Shown here: positions 18,449 through 27,765 of the stretch, piece by piece | How the letters are laid out: the number at the start of each line of letters is the position of its first letter | Numbering within the stretch: position 1 is the first letter of the stretch | Assembly: GCA_018434685.1 (NCBI GenBank) | Contig: JAHDOV010000013.1 | Span: 62,001 to 126,000, forward strand | Direction: 5' to 3' | Origin: Deltaproteobacteria bacterium | GTDB taxonomy: Bacteria > Desulfobacterota > Desulfomonilia > UBA1062 | DNA: 64,000 nt | Translations under genes and position numbers: made by a program | The notes under the pieces: generated by a model | Seen by the model: the letters and a program-made list of their open reading frames with translations, nothing else | Database searches by the model: none | What the model was told of the DNA's origin: nothing

Positions 18449-19966
18449 TTATCCCCAGACCTTTTCAGCAGCGGCGGTTTTCCCGGCCGTTCTCCCGAAT
18501 ACAATGCAGTCACCGGTTGCATTTCCGCCGAGCCTGTTCGTGCCGTGAATGCCCCCCGTAACCTCTCCTGCAGCATAGAGCCGTGGGATGATCTCTCCCC
18601 ACCGGTCGATCACCTGGCATGACGGGCCCTTGATGCAAACCCCGCCCATGGTATGATGAACCCCGACCTGTGTCGGGCTGGCCCAGAACGGCCCCTTCTC
18701 GATGGGTTTGAGATTCTCTTTTCTCTTGTCAAAGTCAGTGTCCTTGCCGGCGGCGACGTATTCATTGTACTTCCTGATGGTCGCCAGGAATGTCTCGGCG
18801 GGAACATCGAACTTTTCCTTGAGAATCTTGGCAAGTCCCTCGATGGTATCCGACCTGAATATCAGTCCCTTCTCCAGGAACTGTTCGGTCTTCTCGGCAT
18901 TGAACCGCTTCTTGCACTGGTCGTCTGCAATCCAGAGCAGCACCTTCTTGGGCTGCACCAGGGTACCTTCGGCCATGACATCGCGGCGCTGGTCTTCTGC
19001 AACGAAGCGCTCGCCGTTGAGGTTGACGAACGCGGCGTGATCGATGCCCAGGTTGGCCAGCGATCCGTACTTCTTCGTGAAGTAGTTGCACGCAATCAGG
19101 CCCTGGATATAGTCCATGCCCACGACGTCCGCACCGATATCCTCTGCATAGAGGATGGCCTCGCCGGTGGCATCCGGGACATTGGTGGTGGGGACATCCG
19201 CAGTCAGCCGCGGATCGAATCTCGAACGCATCTCAGGGCTCGCAGCAAAACCGCCCGTGGCGAGTATTACCGCCTTCTTGGCCTTGACATTCAGGGTCTT
19301 CCCCTTGTAGTCCACCTCAACACCGCAGACAGACCCGCTCAAAGGCTTTTCCCGCAAGAGCCCGGTGATCTTGTGCTCTTTCAGGATGGCGATCTTCCGC
19401 TCATCCACGTGCTTCTTCATAATATTGATGATCGCGGCACCACGGCCACTATTGGCAACCCCATGGCTCCTCGGCCAGAGTGCCCCGACGATGGTGTACA
19501 CGGTCGGTTCGAACTCCACTCCCAGTTTTTCCAGCCAGTGAACCCCATCCAGGGCATTTTCCACATAGTATCTCACATTTTCAGGATTTCCCCTGAAATC
19601 TCCGCCCTCAAGGGTCTGCTTATAGTGCAGGTCCAGCGAATCCTCGATGCCCTGCTTTTTCTGGCGCTCAGGGTCCACGGCATTGTATCCGCCGCTCGAT
19701 ATCGCGGAATTGCCCCCCACCATCTTGCTCTTCTCCAGAATGACGACGCTGGAACCGGCATCATAGGCCTCAATGGCAGCGGCCAGACCGGCATATCCGG
19801 AGCCCACGATCACCACGTCTGCTTCCTGGTCCCATTTTGTCGGGATCTCCTTTGCCTGCAGCGCCCCGGGGAACATCTGGCTCCCTACGAGAGCACCAGC
19901 CCCTACGGTTATACCGGTTTTCTTGATGAAATCCCGCCTCGTTACACCGTTTGTCTCATCTTTCAT
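18449..19966 (-). CDS. Tat-exported fumarate-reductase-like flavoprotein
   Basis: This 505-residue FAD protein belongs to the soluble flavocytochrome c/fumarate reductase/urocanate reductase family but carries no haem domain. The ATG at 19966 is preferred because AAGGAG lies 7 bases upstream and it opens a twin-arginine signal (TRRDFIKKTG). Visible features are the FAD site VVIVGSGYAGLAAAIEA, a GERFVAEDQRRD segment with the candidate proton-donor Arg, the HHTMGG substrate His, and GGIHGTNRLGGNA with the substrate Arg. It probably reduces an unsaturated acid in the periplasm, taking electrons from a separate cytochrome. The 15-haem protein next door on the same strand is a candidate. The substrate is not predictable. 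Confidence 0.8.
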   Translation of the reverse strand: MKDETNGVTRRDFIKKTGITVGAGALVGSQMFPGALQAKEIPTKWDQEADVVIVGSGYAGLAAAIEAYDAGSSVVILEKSKMVGGNSAISSGGYNAVDPERQKKQGIEDSLDLHYKQTLEGGDFRGNPENVRYYVENALDGVHWLEKLGVEFEPTVYTIVGALWPRSHGVANSGRGAAIINIMKKHVDERKIAILKEHKITGLLREKPLSGSVCGVEVDYKGKTLNVKAKKAVILATGGFAASPEMRSRFDPRLTADVPTTNVPDATGEAILYAEDIGADVVGMDYIQGLIACNYFTKKYGSLANLGIDHAAFVNLNGERFVAEDQRRDVMAEGTLVQPKKVLLWIADDQCKKRFNAEKTEQFLEKGLIFRSDTIEGLAKILKEKFDVPAETFLATIRKYNEYVAAGKDTDFDKRKENLKPIEKGPFWASPTQVGVHHTMGGVCIKGPSCQVIDRWGEIIPRLYAAGEVTGGIHGTNRLGGNATGDCIVFGRTAGKTAAAEKVWG

Positions 19967-20365
19967 TTCTATTCTCCTTGTTGATCTCCTGGTATTCAGG
20001 AGCTGTATCGTATCTCCGGCCCCGGACACAATGTCATCAATGGCCGGCATCAATATGAACAAACCAAAAAGCAGCAGCCACCGCTTTCTTCTTACGATGG
20101 GTCTGTATACCGGGCAATCGGTTGTAGTATTCTTCCCGGACCAGACAGCACCGTCGCCGTCGGCCTCTTTCTGTGCCGGTTTCCTCTGCCCCAGGGGCAC
20201 CCGGCAGATCATACATTGTCATATGAACTATAGTTATTAAGACGAAATCATAGACGGTCTCCAGGTGAAATCAGACGCCAACCGATTATCGCGTAGGACT
20301 ATCCTTTTTTTATGTAAGATAGTGCCGCGCGTCTTATCGAAAAACCTCGCGTTAGCATATCGCAC

Positions 20366-20383
20366 GGCAGATATATATCTGCC
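20366..20383. promoter_or_regulatory. Palindromic operator candidate upstream of the efflux operon
   Basis: GGCAGATATATATCTGCC is a perfect 18-base palindrome ending 6 bases before the -35 box of the downstream promoter. The size and place fit a dimeric repressor or activator site. No adjacent regulator gene was found to match it. Confidence 0.45.
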
Positions 20384-20389
20384 ATGATA

Positions 20390-20417
20390 TTGACAGGAAA
20401 AATCAAGGCAATATTTT
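20390..20417 (+). promoter_or_regulatory. Sigma-70 promoter of the RND efflux operon
   Basis: TTGACA (20390-20395), a 16-base spacer and TATTTT (20412-20417) precede the TolC-like gene. The implied transcription start (about 20424) coincides with the first possible ATG, which favours the ATG at 20448 as the translation start. The rest of 19967-20389 shows no gene. Confidence 0.55.
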
Positions 20418-20447
20418 AAAAGTATGTATGATTGTTTTGTTCGCCTG

Positions 20448-21821
20448 ATGAAAAGGTGTCGTCTTCTCTGGAGGCCCTTGTCCTTTATCCCTGTACTGCT
20501 GGCCGCAGCCGTCACCGCGACTGTGTTCATCTCTGTCCAGGCGTTCTCACTCACTATAGAGGAATGCATCCGTCAGTCCCTGATCGAGAGCCCGGATATC
20601 GAGGCTGCTGCCGCGAGAATCGAGGCTGCGCGGGCCATGACCGGCAAGGCACAGGCAGCGTACTACCCCTTTGTCTCTTTTTCCACCGGATACATGCGAA
20701 CCGACAATCCTCCGCAGGCCTTCATGATGTCGCTGAACCAGCGTTCGCTCGACATGCGTGCAGAAGATTTTGACCCCAACAACCCCGATGATTCGGACAA
20801 TATCCGCACGAGTGTGGGCTTCAGGTACGAACTCTACAATTTCGGAAGACGCAGACTCGACTACGACATGGCCGGCTCCGGCTCAAAGGCCGCATGTCAT
20901 CAGCTCTCCTCGGTGCAGAACGAGCTCATCTACCAGATAATCGCCTCGTTTTACGGTGTCCTCCAGGCACAGGCGTTCGTACAGGTCCAGGAGGAGTCTG
21001 TCGGGAGCCTCGAGGAGAGCCTCCGGGTAGCCCGCGAGCGCTATCAGGCTGGCAGTGCCGTGAAAACCGATGTCCTCAATCTCGAGGTAAAGCTCGCCCA
21101 GGCCCTAGAAGATCTCATCCTGGCCCAAAACAACGTGCTCCTGGCCGTTGCCTCCCTGAACACCGCCATCGGCAAAGACCTGGTCTCGGGCCCTTCAGAC
21201 CTCGTTCATCCCATGAGTCGTGATCTCCCAGCCCTTCCTCCCGAGGAGGTGACCATGGTGGAAAACCGTCCCGAACTCCAGGCATCCAGGACCATGACTG
21301 AAATAAAGAGCATGGCACTGAAGAAGGCGCGGCGCGAGTATGCACCGACTATCAATGCCTTTGGTTCCTATGACTTCGACGGTGAGACCCTGACCGATAC
21401 CGAGGACAGTTACCTGGTAGGGGCGAATCTTCAGTGGGATCTGTTCACCGGATTCTATCGCCGCAGCTCCGTGGCAGAGGCGCGCTCAAACCTCGCTGCA
21501 GCCGAGGCAGAGAAGAGGATGATCCGCAACCGGCTCCGCCTTGACCTGAAACAGGCCTATCTCAAGGCCGTGGACGCACAGCAGCGCATGGAGGTCACCC
21601 GGAAGAGTCTCGAGAGTGCAGAGGAATCGCTCCGCATAACCATGGAACGCTACAAGGGAATGGCAGCCGACATCACGGAACTGCTCACCGCACAGGTTGG
21701 ACTGACCGTAACACGCACCCGGGGTGTCTCGGCATACTTCGAATATCTCACGGCGCTGTCGAACCTGGAGCGGGCAAAAGGCCTGCTGGCCCAAAGGTAT
21801 GCCCCGTGTGAAGGTCAATAA
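20448..21821 (+). CDS. TolC-family outer-membrane efflux protein
   Basis: This 457-residue protein is the outer-membrane duct of a tripartite RND pump. It has a signal peptide (about 1-34, ending SVQAFS) and the two-fold repeat of long amphipathic helices typical of TolC/OMF proteins, with heptad-rich stretches near 190-260 and 350-440. An in-frame ATG at 20424 would add eight residues but overlaps the predicted transcription start, so I use 20448. The adaptor gene follows after 15 bases. Confidence 0.9.
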   Translation: MKRCRLLWRPLSFIPVLLAAAVTATVFISVQAFSLTIEECIRQSLIESPDIEAAAARIEAARAMTGKAQAAYYPFVSFSTGYMRTDNPPQAFMMSLNQRSLDMRAEDFDPNNPDDSDNIRTSVGFRYELYNFGRRRLDYDMAGSGSKAACHQLSSVQNELIYQIIASFYGVLQAQAFVQVQEESVGSLEESLRVARERYQAGSAVKTDVLNLEVKLAQALEDLILAQNNVLLAVASLNTAIGKDLVSGPSDLVHPMSRDLPALPPEEVTMVENRPELQASRTMTEIKSMALKKARREYAPTINAFGSYDFDGETLTDTEDSYLVGANLQWDLFTGFYRRSSVAEARSNLAAAEAEKRMIRNRLRLDLKQAYLKAVDAQQRMEVTRKSLESAEESLRITMERYKGMAADITELLTAQVGLTVTRTRGVSAYFEYLTALSNLERAKGLLAQRYAPCEGQ

Positions 21822-21836
21822 GGGAGGCCGGTTACG

Positions 21837-22892
21837 ATGGATCATTCAACCACACCCCGAAGGCTGTTCCTCAAGTTCTGGCGACCCCTGGTGGGATTGA
21901 CCGGACTGGTCGTGATTATAATCTGGGCAGGCGGCTCCTGCAATTCAAAGGTGCCGCCCTCAAAGATCTCCTATGAGCCCGGGGCTGCCCTTCCTGAAAA
22001 CGCACAGGTGTACGCAGTATCGAAGGAGGCCGTCACGCCGCGGACCGATGTGGTGGGCACGGTGGCTTCAGAGGAAAAAATCCACCTGAGTGCCCGGATC
22101 CCCGGCTATGTCAACGAGGTCCTCGTATCCGCAGGCACCAGGGTGACCAGTGGCCAGAACCTGATATCCCTGGACGACCGGGAGATCAGGGAGCTGCTGC
22201 GTGCCGCCCAGTCGCAGTTCAAACTTGCCGACATCGAATACAGGAGGACCCGGGGTCTGTTCGAGAAACAGGCCACCACCGAACAGGTGCTTGTCGCTGC
22301 GGAATCCATGTATTCGTCTGCACGGGCCGAGTTCCAGCGGGTACAGGTGATGATGACGTATGCCCGGATCACCTCGCCCATGGATGGCATTGTCATCGAC
22401 AGAAGGATCGAAGCGGGAGACCTTGCAAACCCCGGACAGGTGCTCCTGACACTCTACGACCCCACGCGCATGCGCCTCGAGGCGCCCGTGCCGGTGCGGC
22501 TGGTGGGCAGACTGTCCCTGAATCAGCAGGTGTCGGTGACCCTGGACCGGCCCGAGAAAACGTACACCGGTACGGTCACCGAGATCGTCAACGAGGTGGA
22601 CCCCATGACCCGGACGCAACTCGTCAAGGTACACCTTATAGACGCGGGCGAAGATGTGCTGCCAGGAACCTTCGGCCGCCTATGGGTCGAGGAGGATGCG
22701 CGCGACGGAATCTATGTGCCCCGCTCATCGGTTTACCCCATCGGCCAGCTGGAGATGGTCCAGGTGGCGGAGAAAGACCGGGTGTACCGCCGCCTGGTCA
22801 GGACCGGCCCGGTCCGCAACGACCGGGTCGAGATCATCTCGGGATTGTCCGAGGGTGAAAAGGTCCTGCTGAACCCGGCAAAGGAAGAATAG
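21837..22892 (+). CDS. RND periplasmic adaptor (membrane fusion protein)
   Basis: This 351-residue adaptor links the inner-membrane pump to the TolC-like duct. It has an N-terminal hydrophobic segment (about 15-33) followed by GGSC, a weak lipobox-like site. Next come a lipoyl half (LSARIPGYVNEVLVSAGTRVTSGQNL), a short helical hairpin (about 105-155), the second lipoyl half with ITSPMDGIVIDRRIEAGD, a beta-barrel and a membrane-proximal domain. A GGGAGG ribosome site precedes the ATG. The pump gene begins 3 bases after the stop. Confidence 0.9.
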   Translation: MDHSTTPRRLFLKFWRPLVGLTGLVVIIIWAGGSCNSKVPPSKISYEPGAALPENAQVYAVSKEAVTPRTDVVGTVASEEKIHLSARIPGYVNEVLVSAGTRVTSGQNLISLDDREIRELLRAAQSQFKLADIEYRRTRGLFEKQATTEQVLVAAESMYSSARAEFQRVQVMMTYARITSPMDGIVIDRRIEAGDLANPGQVLLTLYDPTRMRLEAPVPVRLVGRLSLNQQVSVTLDRPEKTYTGTVTEIVNEVDPMTRTQLVKVHLIDAGEDVLPGTFGRLWVEEDARDGIYVPRSSVYPIGQLEMVQVAEKDRVYRRLVRTGPVRNDRVEIISGLSEGEKVLLNPAKEE

Positions 22893-22895
22893 ACC

Positions 22896-25800
22896 ATGGC
22901 AGGCGAGCGCAGGTTTCTCTCCGGTCTCATAGACAGTTTCCTGGGCAGCAACATACCGGTCCTCCTGATCATCCTGAGCCTCGTGGCGGGAGGCTTTGCG
23001 CTGAGCATCACCCCCCGGGAGGAGGAACCGCAGATCGTGGTCCCCTTGGCCGATGTGATGGTCATGTATCCCGGCGGGTCTGCCCAGGAGGTGGAGCGGC
23101 TCGTGGCCTCCCGGCTCGAGAGACTCCTTTACCAGATCGACGGCGTGGAATACGTGTACTCCATGTCAAGGCCCGGCATGGCAGTGGTCACCGTGCGTTT
23201 CTACGTGGGACAGGACCGGGAAGAGAGTCTCATCAAGCTCTACAACAAGATCTATCAGAATATCGACAGGACCACCCCGGGGATCACCGGATGGGTGATC
23301 AAGCCCATCGAGATCGATGACGTGCCCATCGTCAATGCGACCCTGTATTCAGACACATACGACACCTTTGAGCTCTATCGTGTTGCAGAAGAGGTGGCCG
23401 CAGCCCTGGAGCATGTCAAGAACACCTCCGGCATCACCCTCCATGGTGGGGAGAAGCGGGTGTTGTACGTCTACCTCGACACCGAGCGCCTGTCGGCCTA
23501 CAGGCTCTCCACCATGGAAATCATGGGCGCCCTTACCCTGTCCAACGCCCAGCTCGAGGCAGGCACGTTCGAGCAGGCCAACGAGGTTATCCGGGTAGAG
23601 GCGGGGCCGTTCCTCGGTGATGCGGACGAGGTGAAAAACCTCATGATCAGCATGTTTGAAGGCCGCCCGGTATACCTGCGCGACGTGGCCGATATCGTGG
23701 ACGGTCCGTCGGAAAAAAACAGCTATACCCGGCTGGGATTCGGGCCTGCATCATCGTCCGAGGGTTCGGCATCATCTTTAAAGAGCTATCCCGCGGTGAC
23801 CATTGCGGTTGCCAAGCAGAAAGGCACGAACTCCGTGAGGGTGGCCCACGAGGTGGAACAGACGCTGAAGAATCTCTCGGCAACGATCATCCCCGATGAC
23901 ATGCACGTCCTCGTCACGAGGAACTACGGCAAGACTGCCGACGACAAGGTGAACGATCTCGTGGGCAATCTCTGGATGGCCCTCATCACGGTTGTCGGGC
24001 TCATCGCCCTGGTCATGAGCTGGCGCGAGGGGTTCATCGTGGGCATGGCCATCCCCATCACCTATTCCCTCACCCTGCTCTTCAACTACCTGTTCGGCTA
24101 CACCATCAACCGGGTCACGCTCTTCGCACTGATCCTGGCCATGGGCATGCTCGTGGACAATCCCATCGTGAGCGTTGAGAATATCTACCGGTTCCTCGGC
24201 ATGCGAAAATACAGCCGTATGGAGGCCGTTTCCCTGGCTATGAACGAGGTCATGCCCCCCATGGTGCTCTCGACCCTGGCCATCATAGCCTCGTTCATCC
24301 CCATGTTCTTTATCACCGGTATGATGGGTCCCTACATGGCACCCATGGCGCTCAATGTCCCGCTCACCATGATCAGTTCCATGCTCGTCGCGCTGACCAT
24401 CATTCCCTGGCTTTCGGTAAAACTGCTCCGGGAGAACCCTGTTATTGAAGATGGCAAAGAGCAGCGGGAGACCTTCATATACCGCACCTACCGCAGGCTG
24501 ATCACCCCCATGATCGATTCCCGCGCAAGGACATGGTTCATGCTCCTTCTCATCGCACTGCTCTTTTTCGGTTCATTGTCCCTGGCAGGCTTCGGGCTCG
24601 TCCCGCTCAAGATGCTGCCCTTCGACAACAAGAACGAGTTCCAGTTCGTCATCGACCTGCCTGACAACGCCACCCTCGAAGACACGAATGCCGTGGCCGG
24701 CAGGGTGGAGGATTACTTAAGGACGGTCCCCGAGGTAATCGATTTCACCACTACCGTGGGCGCCAGTTCACCCATGGACTTCAACGCCCTGGTGCGGCAC
24801 TACTATCTCCGGCAGGAACCCAACACGGCCGATATCCGGGTAAACCTCCTCCACCGGGACGAGAGGGAGATGAACAGCCATGCAATCGTGCTGCGCATCC
24901 GCAGAGACATCGAGGCCCTGGCTCGCACGGACAATGCGCTCATCAAGCTCGTGGAAGTCCCCCCGGGACCGCCCGTGCTCTCCACGGTGGTGGCAGAGGT
25001 GTACGGGAAACCCCACCACAGCTATGATGATCTCGTTGCCGCGGCAAGACTCATCGAGAACCGCATGGCACTCGAAGAGGGCATGGTGGATATCGACGAC
25101 ACGGTTCAGACTGATCAGACAAGGATGTTCTTTCGTGTCGACCGGGAGAAGGCGGGCCTCAACGGCATCTCCACCCGGGATATCGCCCAGACCCTGAATG
25201 TCGCCCTGAGCGGTATGAGCGCCGGCACCGTGCACATCACCACCGAGCAGAACGAGCTGCCCATCATCATCCGGGTGCCCCGCTCCAGGCGTTCCGATAT
25301 CCAGATGCTCAAGACGATCACCGTGAAGGGCCGGGGCGGCAATTCGGTCCAGCTCGGAGAACTCGGGAGTTTCTCCGGTGATGTCTACGACAAGACCATC
25401 ATGCACAAGAACCTCGAGCGGGTCGTCTATGTCACCTCCGAAATGGCCGGCAGAGGACCTGCCTATGCGGTGCTCGCCCTCCAGTCGCACTTCGGGAAGA
25501 ACCCTCTGCCGCCGGGCATCGAGGTGAACTGGCGCGGAGAGGGTGAATGGAAGATCACCCTCGACGTGTTCCGCGACCTCGGCATCGCCTTTGCCGCAGC
25601 CCTGCTCGTGATCTATGTCCTGCTGGTATACGAAACCGCTTCATACCTGCTGCCGCTGGTCATCATGCTCTCCATACCGCTGACCATGATCGGCATCCTG
25701 CCGGGATTCTGGCTTCTGAACATCGTCGTGAACCATCCAGTGGGCGGCTTTGCCAACCCGGTATTCTTCACCGCCACCGCCATGATCGGCATGATCGCGC

Positions 25801-26093
25801 TCGGCGGTATTGTGCAGCGCAACGCCATCATCCTCATCGACTTCATCCGGACGAACGTGGCCCGCGGTGTGAGTCTCAGGGAGGCGATCATCGAATCGGG
25901 CGCCGTGAGGTTCCGTCCCATAATCCTCACCGCGGGCACCACCATGCTCGGGGCCTGGCCCATCACCTTCGACCCGATCTTCAGCGGGCTGGCGTGGTCG
26001 ATCATCTTCGGGCTGTTCGTGTCCACGGCCTTCACCCTCGTTGTCGTGCCTGCAGTGTACAACCTGATCTACAGTCCCAGGGACCCGGGTTGA
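22896..26093 (+). CDS. RND-family efflux pump inner-membrane subunit
   Basis: This 1065-residue proton-driven exporter has the duplicated 12-helix RND layout with two large periplasmic loops. Helix 4 reads LAMGMLVDNPIVSVENI. The first proton-relay Asp of AcrB-type pumps (LVDD) is present, but the second position is Asn. The N-terminus lacks the AcrB-like FIxRP motif. The family is nearer the broad HAE1/hydrophobe or uncharacterised RND group than the CzcA metal exporters. The substrate is unknown. It is the last gene of the operon and ends 13 bases before the convergent iron-sulfur gene. Confidence 0.9.
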   Translation: MAGERRFLSGLIDSFLGSNIPVLLIILSLVAGGFALSITPREEEPQIVVPLADVMVMYPGGSAQEVERLVASRLERLLYQIDGVEYVYSMSRPGMAVVTVRFYVGQDREESLIKLYNKIYQNIDRTTPGITGWVIKPIEIDDVPIVNATLYSDTYDTFELYRVAEEVAAALEHVKNTSGITLHGGEKRVLYVYLDTERLSAYRLSTMEIMGALTLSNAQLEAGTFEQANEVIRVEAGPFLGDADEVKNLMISMFEGRPVYLRDVADIVDGPSEKNSYTRLGFGPASSSEGSASSLKSYPAVTIAVAKQKGTNSVRVAHEVEQTLKNLSATIIPDDMHVLVTRNYGKTADDKVNDLVGNLWMALITVVGLIALVMSWREGFIVGMAIPITYSLTLLFNYLFGYTINRVTLFALILAMGMLVDNPIVSVENIYRFLGMRKYSRMEAVSLAMNEVMPPMVLSTLAIIASFIPMFFITGMMGPYMAPMALNVPLTMISSMLVALTIIPWLSVKLLRENPVIEDGKEQRETFIYRTYRRLITPMIDSRARTWFMLLLIALLFFGSLSLAGFGLVPLKMLPFDNKNEFQFVIDLPDNATLEDTNAVAGRVEDYLRTVPEVIDFTTTVGASSPMDFNALVRHYYLRQEPNTADIRVNLLHRDEREMNSHAIVLRIRRDIEALARTDNALIKLVEVPPGPPVLSTVVAEVYGKPHHSYDDLVAAARLIENRMALEEGMVDIDDTVQTDQTRMFFRVDREKAGLNGISTRDIAQTLNVALSGMSAGTVHITTEQNELPIIIRVPRSRRSDIQMLKTITVKGRGGNSVQLGELGSFSGDVYDKTIMHKNLERVVYVTSEMAGRGPAYAVLALQSHFGKNPLPPGIEVNWRGEGEWKITLDVFRDLGIAFAAALLVIYVLLVYETASYLLPLVIMLSIPLTMIGILPGFWLLNIVVNHPVGGFANPVFFTATAMIGMIALGGIVQRNAIILIDFIRTNVARGVSLREAIIESGAVRFRPIILTAGTTMLGAWPITFDPIFSGLAWSIIFGLFVSTAFTLVVVPAVYNLIYSPRDPG

Positions 26094-26106
26094 CAGGCCC
26101 CTCAGG

Positions 26107-27168
26107 TCATTGCTTCCCTCGTTCCTCATTCATGATATCGAAGGTGTGGAAAAAGGTCTCGGGCGGGTCATAGAGCTGTTCCACCGGTTTTCTCAGCAGG
26201 GAGCGGGCCTGTGACGGACATGCAGTCACACAGAGCCCGCAGCCGATGCACCGGTCCTCGCTCATGAGTGCCTTCTCATCCGCCAGGGTTATGGCATCGA
26301 CGCAGCACCGCTTCACACAGGTGCCGCACCCGGTGCACAAGCTCGGGTCCGAGGTGCAGACGTAGTTGCTCTTCACCTGCCTGGCCGGTGAGGGAAAGAG
26401 CTTGAGCGAGATGAGCATGCCGCAGCAGCAGGAGCAGCACGCGCACATGGCCTCCACCTCCTTAGAATTGGCTGTCTGGATGACGAGTCCCTCCTCCTCG
26501 TTGCGCCTGAGGATATCGAACGCCTCTTCTTTCGTGATGTAGCGGGCCATGCCGTTATCCACATAGTAATCGGCAAACGAATTGAACTGGAGGCAGGTCT
26601 CCAGCGGGTGGTCACAGCCCTTTCCATACATGCGCACCGCCTTGCGGCACAGACACGGCGCCACTGCGATGCGATCCTTCTGTTCGATAATCGAGGCGGC
26701 ATCGTCATAGGTGGCCACGGGCCACGAGGATACCAGGTCTGTGTTGATGGGAATGGTGCGCAGGTGGGGTGTCTTCAGCGAGTGGAAGGTGCCCCCCAGT
26801 CCGGTCAGATAATACTCGGAGACGTCTTTGAGGAGCCCCTTGCTCAGGTTATTGATCTGGAACTCGTAAATCCCGACAATAAAGGGGATGGCATGGTACC
26901 TCAGCAGCCCGCCATCGTGCAGCCGGAAGAGAAGCCCCCTGAGCGCCATATCCTCGAGCCTGGCCGAGAGCATGCCGGCTTCACACCCTGTGCGCCGGGC
27001 TACCTCTTCGGGAGTCTCCGCTGCAGTGTCCATGGAGAGGAAGATCTCTGCATCCTCGGGACTGAACAGCTGTTTCAGCAGCCTGATCTCCACCCCGGCA
27101 GCTGTCGCCGGATACCCCGTAGCCATCTCGTCCAGGCGTTGCTGCAGCCTCTCATACACATCCTGCAT
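26107..27168 (-). CDS. Iron-sulfur protein with winged-helix-like N-terminus and two [4Fe-4S] motifs
   Basis: In this 353-residue cytosolic protein, residues 1-100 look like a winged-helix segment (EEVARRTGCEAGMLSARLEDMALRGLLF). A middle region has Cys clusters CLCRKAVRMYGKGC and CACCSCCCGM. The C-terminus is a bacterial-type ferredoxin with CTGCGTCVKRCC and CIGCGLCVTACP. Such proteins are common in anaerobic Desulfobacterota beside redox enzymes, but no function is established that I can name. Transcription is convergent with the RND operon and likely independent of it. Confidence 0.75.
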   Translation of the reverse strand: MQDVYERLQQRLDEMATGYPATAAGVEIRLLKQLFSPEDAEIFLSMDTAAETPEEVARRTGCEAGMLSARLEDMALRGLLFRLHDGGLLRYHAIPFIVGIYEFQINNLSKGLLKDVSEYYLTGLGGTFHSLKTPHLRTIPINTDLVSSWPVATYDDAASIIEQKDRIAVAPCLCRKAVRMYGKGCDHPLETCLQFNSFADYYVDNGMARYITKEEAFDILRRNEEEGLVIQTANSKEVEAMCACCSCCCGMLISLKLFPSPARQVKSNYVCTSDPSLCTGCGTCVKRCCVDAITLADEKALMSEDRCIGCGLCVTACPSQARSLLRKPVEQLYDPPETFFHTFDIMNEERGKQ

Positions 27169-27346
27169 ACCTCATCCCCCCTTGCGTGCATTGTAATGTC
27201 TGCCACATAGTAATCTGATAAAGGGATATTATAGGGCTATTTGCCGCTCAAAAGAAATCGAATTTTCAATGGACAGCCATCTTGAATCGACCTGTGGGGC
27301 AACAGGATCGATGTAAGACAAAAGACCACACGGTGTGGAAGTTTTG

Positions 27347-27509
27347 TATTACACGATATTCATCAAACCGCTGATTTACCTCTGAGAGGGAATCTGGCTT
27401 ATAGAGAGTAAGCTCTCTTCTGAAGAGAGACCTCCTTTTCGCCAGAAGAAGGGGCATAGCCATCCTAATTCTATGCCTTACACCTAATCGTTCTTCTGGC
27501 TATTTTTTT
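27347..27509 (+). ncRNA. Candidate structured RNA family II, copy A
   Basis: About 163 bases align with 40875-41038. The plus-strand RNA would contain the hairpin CTCTCTT/AAGAGAG (27413-27419, 27423-27429), then an outer stem GCCAGAAGAA (27441-27450) / TTCTTCTGGC (27491-27500) enclosing an inner stem GGCATAG (27453-27459) / CTATGCC (27471-27477), ending in TATTTTTTT. The inner stem differs compensatorily in copy B. The terminal stem plus U-run is a rho-independent terminator. It stands alone, about 255 bases before the amidohydrolase gene. The rest of 27169-27765 shows no gene. Confidence 0.6.
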
Positions 27510-27765
27510 GCCCGTTTGCCCACATTCCCGGCACATACCTTCTGAAAAGAGCGAACAACATCTCACATCTCAGGCATCATCATTCCCTCCAACTGATTAT
27601 TCTCATCTGTTATTTCAAGAATTGATAGTGCCGGCACTGTCAATTATCTATCAATTTTCTATCATATGTTTTTATGTTCATGTGGCTATTACAAAAAACA
27701 TATTCATCTATCGGTTCATGGACCTGCGGTTTACAACAATAAAACCTACAAAGGGGGCTTAAGAG

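Noticed and set aside
27266-27463. Minus-strand short frame shared with 40674-41072
   Set aside because: Some residues and third-position changes agree, but stems with compensatory changes and plus-strand U-runs favour RNA. The coding reading is kept only as an alternative.
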